Shown: positions 1-8,235 of the stretch, in pieces
Layout: each line of letters begins with the position of its first letter
Position numbering within the stretch: position 1 is the stretch's first letter
Source of the DNA: Pezicula radicicola
Lineage: Eukaryota > Ascomycota > Leotiomycetes > Helotiales > Dermateaceae
NCBI GenBank assembly: GCA_003008705.1
Contig: PDUO01000125.1
Coordinates: 10,407-26,250 of the forward strand
Length of the DNA stretch: 15,844 bases
Direction of reading: 5' to 3'
The notes under the pieces: generated by a model
What the model saw: the letters and a program-made list of their open reading frames with translations, nothing else
What the model was told of the DNA's origin: nothing
Databases searched by the model: none
Translations under genes and position numbers: made by a program

Positions 1-164
1 ATATTTATAACTTCTTATATAACCTCCTTTCTACTTATTTTTATAAACTAATCTAATTCTAAAAATAAATTAACCTAGCCCCTATATCTTATAACTACCT
101 TATTCTACTATTACTAAAATTAAATTAACCTAGCTCTAGGTTAGTTAAGTAATAAGAGATAGGT

Positions 165-446
165 TACTACTAGTTATATATATCTTATAATAAGACTTAA
201 TCTAATTAGTTATATCTAGAAACTATAATAGTATCCCTTTATAATAGTTATAATAACTTGATAGATTAATAGATTATACTATTAAGTATAGTCTAGTAGT
301 ATTTAATTATTTAAGAGTAGCTTATAATTAAAAGGGGGGGGGGGGGGTTATTACTATACTAGTTATAGTTAGTACTACTACTTACCTAAGTAGGAATTCC
401 TATTAGATCTATACTATATCTTACTTAGGGTTATATCTAGTTATAT
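165..446 (+). repeat. Direct repeat copy A inside the left AT block
   Basis: This stretch pairs with 838-1119. Shared landmarks in the same order include ttatatatatcttataataag, ataatagttataat, cttacctaagtagga and the tail cttagggttatatctag versus cttagggctgtgtctag. Differences are largely C/T and G/A transitions, as expected when RIP acts on a duplicated sequence. This copy also contains the 14-G tract that the other copy lacks. Confidence 0.7.
334..347 (+). repeat. Poly-G tract (14 G)
   Basis: Fourteen consecutive G sit in sequence that is otherwise over 80 percent A/T. The homologous place in the second repeat copy (around 1003-1018) has only aagtaggtagtt. The run must have grown after or despite RIP, or it is a sequencing or assembly artefact. 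Confidence 0.9.
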
Positions 447-837
447 TAGATAAGTCTTTATATTATCTTTATATTATCTTTATCTTATTATTTATTTAAA
501 TTATTATTTATTTCTTTTTTAATACTCTTATTCCTTATATATAGTCTTTAGGAATTACTAGAAATAATAAGATAAATTAACTCTTTTATAAACTTTATAG
601 TTTTATAATAACCTCTTAAAGTTAAAGACTTTATTACTAGTTATATATATTTTATAATATTATTTAATCTAATTAATTATATTAAGAAATTATAAAAAGA
701 AATTAATTATAAAATTATTATAATTATTAAAAATTTCTTTAATATTATAAAGTTAAGCTTTATTATACTCTAGTTTTTTTTATTACTTAATTAATAAAAA
801 AGCTCTTTATAGTTTTATAATTACTCTTAGAGTTATA

Positions 838-1119
838 AAGCTACTAGTAGTTATATATATCTTATAATAAGACTTAATTTAATTAATTATATTTATAAAC
901 TATAAGAGTATTCTTTTATAATAGTTATAATAGTTTAAATATATTAATAACTAATACTACTAAGTTTAACTTTATAGTATTTAACTATTTAAAAGTAACT
1001 TATAAGTAAAGTAGGTAGTTATTATAATAGTTATTATAGTTAGTATTACTACTTACCTAAGTAGGAAATCCTTCTAGATCCCTACTATATCTCGCTTAGG
1101 GCTGTGTCTAGCTATATAG
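838..1119 (+). repeat. Direct repeat copy B inside the left AT block
   Basis: This is the counterpart of 165-446, offset by about 673 bp. Its right end keeps more G and C (for example ctcgcttagggctgtgtc), so it is less mutated than copy A or closer to the edge of the RIP-affected tract. The spacing would suit short LTR-like or nested repeats, but the class is not determinable by eye. Confidence 0.65.
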
Positions 1120-1195
1120 GACTAATATTTTAATATAATAAGATATATTAATATCTATTAGTATATATTATAGTTGTATTCTAAGGACTGCTCCT

Positions 1196-1816
1196 GATAT
1201 ACTCCGAGTTACACTGTACCCTCTCAAGCGGGAGTAAAAAGTAGCTAACGTTTACTAAAATCGGCTGACTTCTCTTTCGGTTAACGAACTTTGACGAAAC
1301 GATCAACCTTTACGGTTGTTAGCTCTGGTATCCATAGGGAATTAGCACCTTTATCGCCGCTGCCGCCACCATGAATTCTTATATTGCTTCCTTCGACGAG
1401 ATAAACTGTCAGACTTCTCAGGAGCGTAAAAGCTGTAGAATTCAGACTATGGGAGAGGCTGTATATATAGACATAGAGAGGTGGGGTACCCCCTACAGGA
1501 GTGCTTCAGAATAGTCTCAGATATAAAACAACCACGTGCTTTCCGGCTGACATAAACCGTCCTCAAGTTTCCCGTGGCAACGACTGCGAATACGGCGGTG
1601 TACACGACGATACTCGACGATACAAGATGATAGAGAGAACGACCACCACCTTTTGTAAATCTTGATCAAATTAAAGAAGCTGAGGAAGACTGAAGTCTAT
1701 AGATGCACGCTAGCGTTATCGCTTATTCCGTTTGTCCTCCACGTCTCCAATCTCCGGCCTGAGCGAAAAGGAGTTCTCTGCCTCAGATATGTGGAATATT
1801 CCATAGGCTCGCCGAA
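1196..1816. other. Intergenic region left of the SnoaL-like gene
   Basis: Normal base composition and no convincing gene. The only coding-like sign is a 47-codon frame at 1371-1514 that starts with a perfect vertebrate-style Kozak context (gccgccaccatg) but matches no family I recognise. The 3' end of the SnoaL-like gene lies at 1817, so part of this region is probably its 3' untranslated sequence. Confidence 0.5.
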
Positions 1817-2326
1817 CTAATAGCTCCAAGCCTTGTTAGATTCTTTATCTGTATCCACGAACCCGCCCTTCACATCCACTCCACGTGACCAAGTAACCGA
1901 AAGGTGCAAATGCCAAATTCTCCACCCCTCCTCTTCTGTTCTTACAAACTGCCATTGATAAGGACCTCCAAACGAATAGTGCTCTCCCGGCTTCGCCAGA
2001 TCCGGTGTAGCAGCAAGGAACAAGTATGCAGAACCAGTAGCTTTATTAGGATCTTCCGGATCGAGCTCAAATTGCATATTCGACATAGAATGCACCGTTG
2101 CGGCGTACCGCTGCAAAGAGATGCGGACCTTCTCTTCAATGGCAGGTCGCCCAGTGGTGGTGTGGAGTCGCTCGAATGCCAACCTGCCTTCTGGGGCATA
2201 GCAGTTGGCGTAGCCCCAGAAGTCCTTCGCGTCGGAGACGTTGCAGTACCGGTTCATCAAAGTTGTGAGCTCGTCCTTGGCTAAGAGGATACGCAGTGTC
2301 TCCTCCACCGATTGTTTGCTAGCCAT
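1817..2326 (-). CDS. SnoaL-like (NTF2-fold) domain protein, putative cyclase/dehydratase
   Basis: A single-exon gene of 169 residues, the usual length for a one-domain SnoaL-like protein. The start at 2326 lies in a good context (gcgaaATGgct). Visible family marks are the N-terminal helix with a DEL and RYC segment (residues 18-28), a following acidic pair D32/D35, His79 in a VHSMSN segment, and a C-terminal sheet with GGPYQWQFVR (120-129) and GWRIWHLHL (134-142). Members of this fold such as scytalone dehydratase and the bile-acid dehydratase BaiE use a Tyr/Asp/His set in comparable places, so Tyr27, Asp32 or Asp35 and His79 are candidate catalytic residues here (inference). Many fungal clusters use such proteins for dehydration, cyclisation or epimerisation of a pathway intermediate; the substrate is unknown. 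It is transcribed away from the SDR at 3086, and the two may share the 760-bp intergenic region as promoter. No signal peptide is seen, so it is probably cytosolic. Confidence 0.85.
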   Translation of the reverse strand: MASKQSVEETLRILLAKDELTTLMNRYCNVSDAKDFWGYANCYAPEGRLAFERLHTTTGRPAIEEKVRISLQRYAATVHSMSNMQFELDPEDPNKATGSAYLFLAATPDLAKPGEHYSFGGPYQWQFVRTEEEGWRIWHLHLSVTWSRGVDVKGGFVDTDKESNKAWSY

Positions 2327-2797
2327 TTCGCTTAAGTATTGGATAAGAACGTAGGTAATAGAATAAGTAAGGTAACTTAGTATATGAATATGTTTCGACA
2401 GTCGACTTAGATATTGAATTTGTATCGGAAATGGAAGTCAAAACAGCAATTGAGATATCTACAAGAATTAATATCAAATGGAAAGCATAGATATTTATAT
2501 TGCATTATTGTTTTAGTAGTACGCGGATTAATTCTAGATATTACCGATCCTTCTCCACTTTTGCTGCACTTCCATTGGCCACGGACACTCTTCGCCGCAG
2601 ATATATAAACACCGAAAATGCCTATACCGGTAAAAGTGTGACGGAGATTATCACCCGCCATCCTTGCCTATCGTCGTAAGATTATGTGCCAGCAAGCTTC
2701 TTTTCCGTTCGTCCTTTTTATCTTCAATTTGAATGCTCTCTAGTGGTCAAAAGGACCAGTATGCATAATCTTCACTTTGTCGTACTCCAGTTACAAG
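2327..2797. promoter_or_regulatory. Divergent intergenic region between SnoaL-like gene and SDR
   Basis: The stretch separates two divergently transcribed genes and probably holds promoters for both. On the plus strand a TATA-like atatataaac lies at 2601-2610, preceded by CGG-N10-CCG (cggacactcttcgccg, about 2583-2598), a spacing not proven for any particular Zn2Cys6 protein. On the minus strand an AT-rich aatataaatat is present near 2489-2499. No gene is supported inside it; the short open frames here are chance. Confidence 0.4.
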
Positions 2798-3007
2798 ATG
2801 AGAGCCGCCCTGTGCAAACCGCGACTAAGTTCGGGGAGACTTATTCCTGGCGTTTGGCAATATCGCCATATCTCTACAACGCATCGTCCCAGGCTTCAAC
2901 TAGAGAATAACATGAAGAAAATCATCGTCGCCGGTGGCACCAATGGTTTCACACACAACACACAGTTCCAGGCGCGGGGAAGCGCAAACTCCGGCTTCGC
3001 TCTTATG
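2798..3007 (+). other. Possible upstream exon encoding a mitochondrial presequence
   Basis: An open frame beginning MRAALCKPRLSSGRL is rich in Arg, Ser and Leu, has no acidic residue for the first ~40 positions, and continues with RHISTTHRP, the pattern of fungal mitochondrial leader cleavage sites. It then reads MKKIIVAGGTNG at 2912. A donor at 3008 (atg|gtaatt) and an acceptor at 3073 (aaaatag) would remove 66 nt, a normal intron size here, with CTTAC as a possible branch. The join is in frame with the SDR start at 3086 through Ser-Ser-Thr-Ala and would give a 325-residue protein. A TATA-like box at 2601 lies upstream. The alternative is a relic of another gene or a chance frame. Nothing in the sequence proves the splicing. 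Confidence 0.3.
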
Positions 3008-3085
3008 GTAATTTTCTTGTAGTGAAAGCTCAGCTACTCCGCTATGAATGTTCTAGAGAGCTTACGAAAATAGTCTTCAACAGCC

Positions 3086-3904
3086 ATGTCATCGTTGAAC
3101 CATCAAGTAATCATAGTAACGGGCGGTGCATCCGGTATTGGCCTTGCAACAGTCAAAAGATTGATATCGCTAGGCGCCATCCCAGTCGTAGGCGACCTGC
3201 CAAAAACTACACCCCAAAGCCTGAGTGAAGATTCAACTAAAGGAAAATCTTTTTACTACCACCTAGACGTCACCTCGCGTGATGCGTGTCATACCATGGT
3301 TCAAGATGTCGTCAAGAAGTTCGGCCGGTTAGATGCGCTGGTGAATAATGCGGGAATCTGTCCTGTTGAGGGGGAGATCGCTCCCGATAGCCTGTTCCAC
3401 AAGATTATGGCAGTCAATCTGACGGGTGTTTGGCATATGGGTACGGAGGCCATCATGCAAATGAAACAGCAGGGAGGGACTGGAGCTATCGTGAACACTG
3501 CCAGCAATGCCGCCTTAAAGGGGTTCTCAGGGCTCGCTGCTTACAGTGCTTCCAAACATGGAGTGCTTGCCCTGACAAAGTCCTGGTCAAAAGAGTTTTC
3601 AGGACGTGGCATAAGAGTCAATGCTGTGGGCCCCGGTAAGCTCTCCTTAATCCAAAATCCTCTGTTGGTATCTATGCTCATATGAAGGGTCTCATTAGGT
3701 CCCACGAATACACCGATGATCGTCTCCACCGGCTCGACCAACGAGATCGATGAGGCTTCTGTCAAGCAATGGTTAGACCAAGTCCCAATGGGGCGTATGG
3801 CACAACCCGAAGAGGTTGCCTCTACCATTTGCTTTCTTCTCAGCAGTGAATCAAGCTACATCTCTGGACAGATACTCCGAGTGAGCGGAGGCGAAGGTGA
3901 TTGA
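3086..3904 (+). CDS. Classical short-chain dehydrogenase/reductase (SDR)
   Basis: Two exons, 3086-3635 and 3699-3904, are joined across a 63-nt intron (ggtaagc...cattag) to give 251 residues, exactly the normal length of a classical SDR. Without splicing the frame stops after the intron start, so the intron is needed. Motifs in order: nucleotide-binding TGGASGIG (12-19), Asp37 at the end of strand 2 (suggests NAD(H) preference), Asp61-Val62, NNAG (87-90), and the catalytic set Asn111, Ser140, Tyr153, Lys157 (YSASK). The splice join restores VGPGPTNTPM, the usual segment after strand 6. The C-terminus has the family-typical AQPEEVASTICFLLS and SGQILRVSGG. It is predicted to interconvert a hydroxyl and a keto group on an unknown substrate. 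It lies divergent to the SnoaL-like gene and co-directional with the P450, from which a transposon separates it. An in-frame mitochondrial leader exon may precede it. Confidence 0.93.
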
Positions 3905-4486
3905 CTGTTTCCTTGACCCGAAGATAATATTGAAAAGAACGTATGTTCTCCTGTTAGATAAATATCTAGGTCCGCAACAAATATAATAATTTCACTTCTA
4001 GTCGTGTGGCTGAGAAATAGCATAGACAACATTTTATTTCTCACTTGAATTTACATGTGCTAAAAGTTAACTACCTTAGACTTAGCCTGAAATAAATGAT
4101 GACGGATAGACCGCCACAACTGTCGGCGATCTTATCAAGAAGTTTAGGAAGAAAAATATCAATCCTGTTGACTGTGTTACCATAGACAACTTTATTAGGG
4201 ATGGGGACGAGTACGGCTACTGCTTGCTACATTCCCGTACTCCACACCGTTTCTTACCTTCTTTCTTGTTTGCCTCGAGATTCTTCGGCTCCTCTCTCTG
4301 TAAATAGCAGAAAAGTCACTAATGACTGCCCATTTCGATGCATGGGAGACACGTGAAGAGATTCTTGATCTTTAGTTGCGTCAAGAAGTCCTCACTGCTG
4401 TCATCATTATACCAGTTATTGCAGAGCTGTATATTGTCACTAGGGTTTCCGCACTCTGAGAGAACAATAACGACAGCTGTGGATTG
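3905..4486. other. Intergenic region between SDR and the Tc1 element
   Basis: Mostly SDR 3' flank and unassigned sequence. A near-duplicate atagacaacattttatt / atagacaactttatta occurs at about 4022 and 4184. At 4322-4459 a frame starting MTAHFDAWETREEILDL has one internal TAG at 4373 and then continues for 27 codons, which could be a damaged coding fragment. I could not assign it to a family. Confidence 0.4.
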
Positions 4487-4488
4487 TA

Positions 4489-4517
4489 TAGTGCCCGACC
4501 ACAAATAACCGCGCCCC
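4489..4517 (+). repeat. Left terminal inverted repeat of the Tc1 element
   Basis: 29 bp, pairing with 5810-5838. Of the four mismatches, three are transitions and one is C/A. The G/C-rich inner part (gcgcccc) survived RIP, as expected where C is not followed by A. Confidence 0.88.
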
Positions 4518-5809
4518 TAGCCGAATTTCTTAAAACGCGTCGCGTCTTCCCTATTACACCCTACAACTATAACCCTATAATACCACTACAACGTTGAGCC
4601 CTTAGGCCTATATCTTCGAATATTCAAAGGAAGAAGTAACTTATACTATATTAGAGAGGATAGATTATAGGGGCTAAGATATTTAGCTATTTAAATAAAG
4701 AGATCTTATATATACTTAAGGTACCTAAAATAATAGTTAGAGATACCCTCTCCTATAACGAATTATAAGATAATAGATATTTATTACCTAGTCGAGACTA
4801 AAAGAAAGACTATTTAGATACTAATAAATATTATCTATTTTAATATATATAATTATATCTAAAGGAAATATATATATAAGTTAAGAGAGGTATAAACCTT
4901 AATATATTATACTCTACTATTAAGTATATCCTCTAAGCTAATAGTATAATAAGCTAGTATATAAAATAATACCTAGTACTTATAGAAGCTTATATAGTTA
5001 CTTAACTTACTTAGTATAAAGCTAGAGAATATTAGAGTTATAAGGAGTAAATAATATATATATAGAGTAATAAGTATATAGTAAAGTAAGGTATAAGTAA
5101 AGAAAGGGTATAGTACTTTAGAATACTAAGTTAGAAATAAGATTATATAATAATTAAAATATATAATAAAAGAAAGGATCTTTCTACTATAGTCTAGGGT
5201 TACTTTTAGAGAGAAGGAGAGAGTAAAATTAATAGATCTAATCTATATATATTAGATAAGAACTTTAAGAGTAAGAAGTATAGATACTCTACTTATTTAT
5301 ATATAAAAGTTATTAAAAACTAAATATCTAAGTACTTTAAACTAAATAGAATCTTTATATAAGATAAAGCTTAAATATATACTATATAGATAATTATAAA
5401 ATAGTTTAAAGAGATAGATATAGAAGTTATAGACTAACTAATAGTCTTACTAGATTTAAACCTAATTAAGTATATCTAGTAGTATTTTAAAATAAGGTAT
5501 TAAAGAACTACTCTAAACTTAGTAATATAAGTAAGTTAGAGAAGGTTTAATAGACTTTAGAAGATACCTTAATTAAAGCTTAGAATAAATTACTTAACTC
5601 TCTATTTTATAGTCTAATAGAGAGTATACTATAGAGGATAGTAGTATATATTATAGTAAAGGGGTAGTATATAAAATATTAGTAAGCGAAAACTTAGGTA
5701 TATTAAAGAGCTATTATTTATCTATATATATTAAAAAAATCAAGTTAATTAGAGTTGTGTTTCTAGAGTTATTTTAATTTAAATTATAGGTGGGAGAGAT
5801 TGACTTAGT

Positions 5810-5838
5810 GGGGCGCGGTTATTTGTGGTCTAGTACTG
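5810..5838 (-). repeat. Right terminal inverted repeat of the Tc1 element
   Basis: The reverse complement begins CAGTACTAGACCACAAATAA and matches the left end at 25 of 29 positions. It is flanked by the TA duplication at 5839-5840. Confidence 0.88.
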
Positions 5839-5840
5839 TA

Positions 5841-6332
5841 CCATAGCACATCTTGACGTTATACAGATTCCTAGATCGGACGGGAGACTGGCACAGGGCC
5901 CCATTTGGGGGACTCTTGGCAAGGTACTTAGTAGTTTCGGCATCTGAAACGTTTTCGGCAAAACTTTGTGGGGTTGTGTCTTTCGGTATTTCTTCTCCGT
6001 GCTCTGAAGGGCCGGCGAACTATTTCACACCCAGCAAGGGTGTCTCTAATCCTTGAAAGTGCGGCCATCAACCGCCTCTCTGGAGCACATAACCATTCAT
6101 TTCCTCGGCTTTGTTCGCTTACGCTGTCTTTCACTTGTGTTTCGGTGACTTTGGCTAATCAGTTCTGCAAAAACATAAAGTACCATCAGCACCAGCAAAA
6201 TGTTTCAATCGGCTACAAGACACAATATCCGGCTCATGTGTGCACTCTTTGTTACGATCTACCCTGACACTCTACCAAAAACGTAATTTTGATTGCTCGG
6301 ACGCAATAAGGAAATTTGACAAGATCAAAAAG
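5841..6332. promoter_or_regulatory. P450 upstream region
   Basis: 492 bp of normal-composition DNA between the Tc1 element and the P450 start. It contains a perfect CGG-N7-CCG (cggccatcaaccg, 6062-6074), the sort of inverted triplet bound by Zn2Cys6 dimers such as the one encoded at 9465, about 260 bp before the start codon. That link is inference only. No TATA box is obvious, and the open frames in the region lack family resemblance. Confidence 0.35.
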
Positions 6333-8235
6333 ATGGAATTGCTAAGAATGATGTCGTCTACGCCGGTAGACTTGTACAGGATCTTACGATACTTAGGCCT
6401 CGGCGCTGCAGCCGTAGCTATCACTGTAAGTCCCCCAACAATCCAACAAGCCAGTGCAAGCAATGTAGCCAAAAACTGATTCTTTCAAGTCCACCATCTA
6501 CTGTATCGCCCTCTTCATCTACAGAGCCTATTTTCATCCCCTCTCCAAATTCCCCGGCCCGCGCCTCAATGCACTCACACCTATTCCCGTTATCTCCTCG
6601 TTGATCCGCGGTCGTCTTCCCCATGATATGAAAGCACTGCATGAGCGCTACGGTCCGTTTACTCGCTTTCTTTTGCACATTCCGCCTCACATTACTGACC
6701 CTCATAGGTCCCGTCGTGCGTATCGGCCCCAACGAGCTAATCTTCAACACACACACCGCATGGAAAGACATCTACGCGAGCCGCCAAGGCCATACGAACT
6801 TTCCAAAAGACCCGGCTCACGGAGGACCTGTGAGATCTGTTGGACCAAAACAGGTGGTGCCACTTCTCGTGGAGCGCAACGAGGCGAGCCACGCAAGACA
6901 GAGACGCGTACTAGCACATGCATTCTCGGTGAAGGCGTTGGCAGAACAGGAAGAGATGGTGGTATTACATATCGATAAACTGATTTCCAGCTTGAAGCGG
7001 TTGGCAAAGGAAGGGGTGGATGCTGACTTGTGTAACTGGTTTACATTCCTCACTTTTGATCTTATAGGTGATCTAGCTCTTAAGGAGAGATTTGGCTGTT
7101 TGGATGCTGGTGAGTTCCCAAAAGTAAAGTTGCTAGGGTGACACTGATTTATGTGTGCTGGGATATAGGGGAATATCAGAACTGGGTTACTCTTCTGTAC
7201 AAGTCTATTCTAGCCGGTGCTTTAACTCAAGCGACAAGACGATTTGCTAAGGCAGGAAGCTGGCTGCAGACGACCTTAATGCTGTTTTTCAGGGATGTGC
7301 AAGAAAAGAATAAGCAGCATATGGAACTTGCACGGGAAAAGGTGATGCAGTAAGTCATACACAGGTATCTCTAATCCTCTGCTGACTTGTCAGACGTCTC
7401 GGCAATGAAGATGACTCACATCGGGATTTTATCTGGTATATCCTCAAGAATCAAGAACGCTTCAGTATTTCGCAAGAGGAGATCATAGCTAACTCTGCCC
7501 TATTCCTGTAAGTACCTTGTACACCTTCTCACACCTGCAAGTCTGGAAACCAACAAACACAGCATTGCCGGTGCCGAAACAACAGCAAGCTCCTTGTCTT
7601 CCACAACAGCATATCTCTTTCACCATCCACGCATCTACGAAAAACTTTGTGCAGAGATCCGATCCACATTTCCTACAGCAGAGTCCATAAATCATAATGC
7701 CCTGGTAAAATTGCCCTACCTGAACGCGGTCATACAGGAAGGTCTCCGGATCCATCCTCCTGTCCCGGCTAGTACTCTACGCATGATACCCCCGGGTGGC
7801 GACACCGTGGACGGGATATGGCTCTCAGAGGGAACTACGGTCTCGGTGGGAAACTGGTCCGCTTCGCACAACCCTCTTAATTTTCGAAACCCGGATGAGT
7901 TTATTCCTGAAAGGTGGATTGATGAGGAGTATAAGGATGATCATAAAGAGGCCATGCAGCCCTTTTCACTGGGCCCAAGGAACTGTATCGGGAAGAAGTG
8001 AGTTGATGAATGACAAGTTACAGGCAGCCTGATGAGGATTTTGCTGACTTGTGGTATTAGTTTGGCGATGATGGAGCTGAGGCTTACGTATGCGCACCTT
8101 CTCTGGCATGTGGATCTGAGAAGTACAGATGGGGCGCCAAGATGGAGTGCACAGAATATCGTGGAGAAAATGGGGTCGTTACAGGTATGGGATAAGCCGC
8201 CACTTTTGGCAAAGGCTGTCACAGTTCAGAGGTAA
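6333..8235 (+). CDS. Cytochrome P450 monooxygenase, CYP65-like
   Basis: Seven exons (6333-6425, 6490-6652, 6708-7109, 7169-7349, 7394-7507, 7563-7997, 8061-8235) join in frame to 520 residues, a normal size for a microsomal fungal P450. Introns are 44-64 nt with CTGAC/CTGAT branch sites. The start at 6333 (aaaagATGg) places a membrane anchor at about residues 21-42, followed by FHPL and the proline hinge FPGPR (52-56). Then come the oxygen-binding I-helix AGAETT (320-325), the K-helix EGLR (377-380), PERW (433-436) and the haem loop FSLGPRNCIG (452-461) with Cys459 as iron ligand; all key residues are present. The N-terminal third (YGPVVRIGPNEL, HARQRRVLAHAFS, FGCLDAGEY) resembles the CYP65 group that includes isotrichodermin C-15 hydroxylase (from family knowledge; not verified). 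It would hydroxylate a metabolite at the ER membrane with electrons from P450 reductase. It sits between the transposon and the regulator gene in the same orientation. Confidence 0.94.

Larger units (their letters stand above)
1..1195. repeat. AT-rich, RIP-degraded repeat block (left)
   Basis: The block is made almost wholly of TA-rich sequence with CpA and TpG nearly absent (the first 60 bases contain neither), which is the classic outcome of RIP in ascomycetes. No reading frame survives. It contains a diverged direct repeat (about 165-446 and 838-1119), a third partial copy near 595-700, and a 14-base G run. Composition returns to normal near 1195, where the sequence reads through tactccgagttaca; an ending in TTACA would suit a fungal LTR terminus, but no matching TGT start was identified. 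The original element cannot be named. RIP degradation is seen; the LTR origin is a guess. Confidence 0.85.
4489..5838 (+). mobile_element. RIP-inactivated Tc1/mariner (DD34E) transposon, 1350 bp
   Basis: The element is bounded by TA at 4487-4488 and 5839-5840, the target duplication of this superfamily. The ends form 29-bp inverted repeats (4489-4517 against the reverse complement of 5810-5838) matching at 25 positions, including 21 in a row that contain gaccacaaataaccgcgccc. The outer end reads TAGTGC / CAGTAC, like the CAGT start of Tc1 elements. Inside, a transposase can still be traced on the plus strand: a segment at about 5351-5383 corresponds to the FMQDNAPIHT motif, with Asp at 5363. 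DLNPIEHVW is mutated to DLN-L-I-K-Y-I-stop at 5453-5479, with the catalytic Glu changed to Lys at 5468, exactly 34 residues after the Asp. After a frame change near 5490-5520, LEDTLIKA, NSLFYSLIES and a mutated GWHTKY tail follow up to about 5675. Stops sit where CAA, CAG or TGG codons are expected and the changes are C-to-T or G-to-A, so RIP killed it. Size fits impala-like elements. Confidence 0.92.

Noticed and set aside
1..1195. Centromere or replication origin because of extreme AT content
   Set aside because: CpA/TpG depletion and diverged internal repeats point to RIP of repeats; similar blocks occur three times in the window.
1359..1380. gccgccaccatgaattc looks like an engineered Kozak plus EcoRI site
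   Set aside because: The surrounding DNA is ordinary fungal sequence with no vector features, and the frame it opens has only 47 codons, so it is most likely chance.
3086..3685. Unspliced 199-residue reading of the first SDR
   Set aside because: It reads into an intron after residue 184. Splicing 3636-3698 restores the conserved GPTNTPM segment and the normal SDR length.
4338..5947. An 85-codon frame that becomes continuous if the Tc1 element is precisely removed
   Set aside because: Frames of this length arise by chance at this base composition. The translation shows no family resemblance, and other frames in the same stretch are about as open.
5928..6267. Overlapping Arg-rich frames of 67-99 codons on both strands upstream of the P450
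   Set aside because: They mirror one another, carry no recognisable motif and lie in the likely promoter.
6421..6771. Minus-strand frame of 116 codons over the P450 start
   Set aside because: It overlaps P450 exons 2 and 3, whose membrane anchor, hinge and splice sites fit the plus strand.
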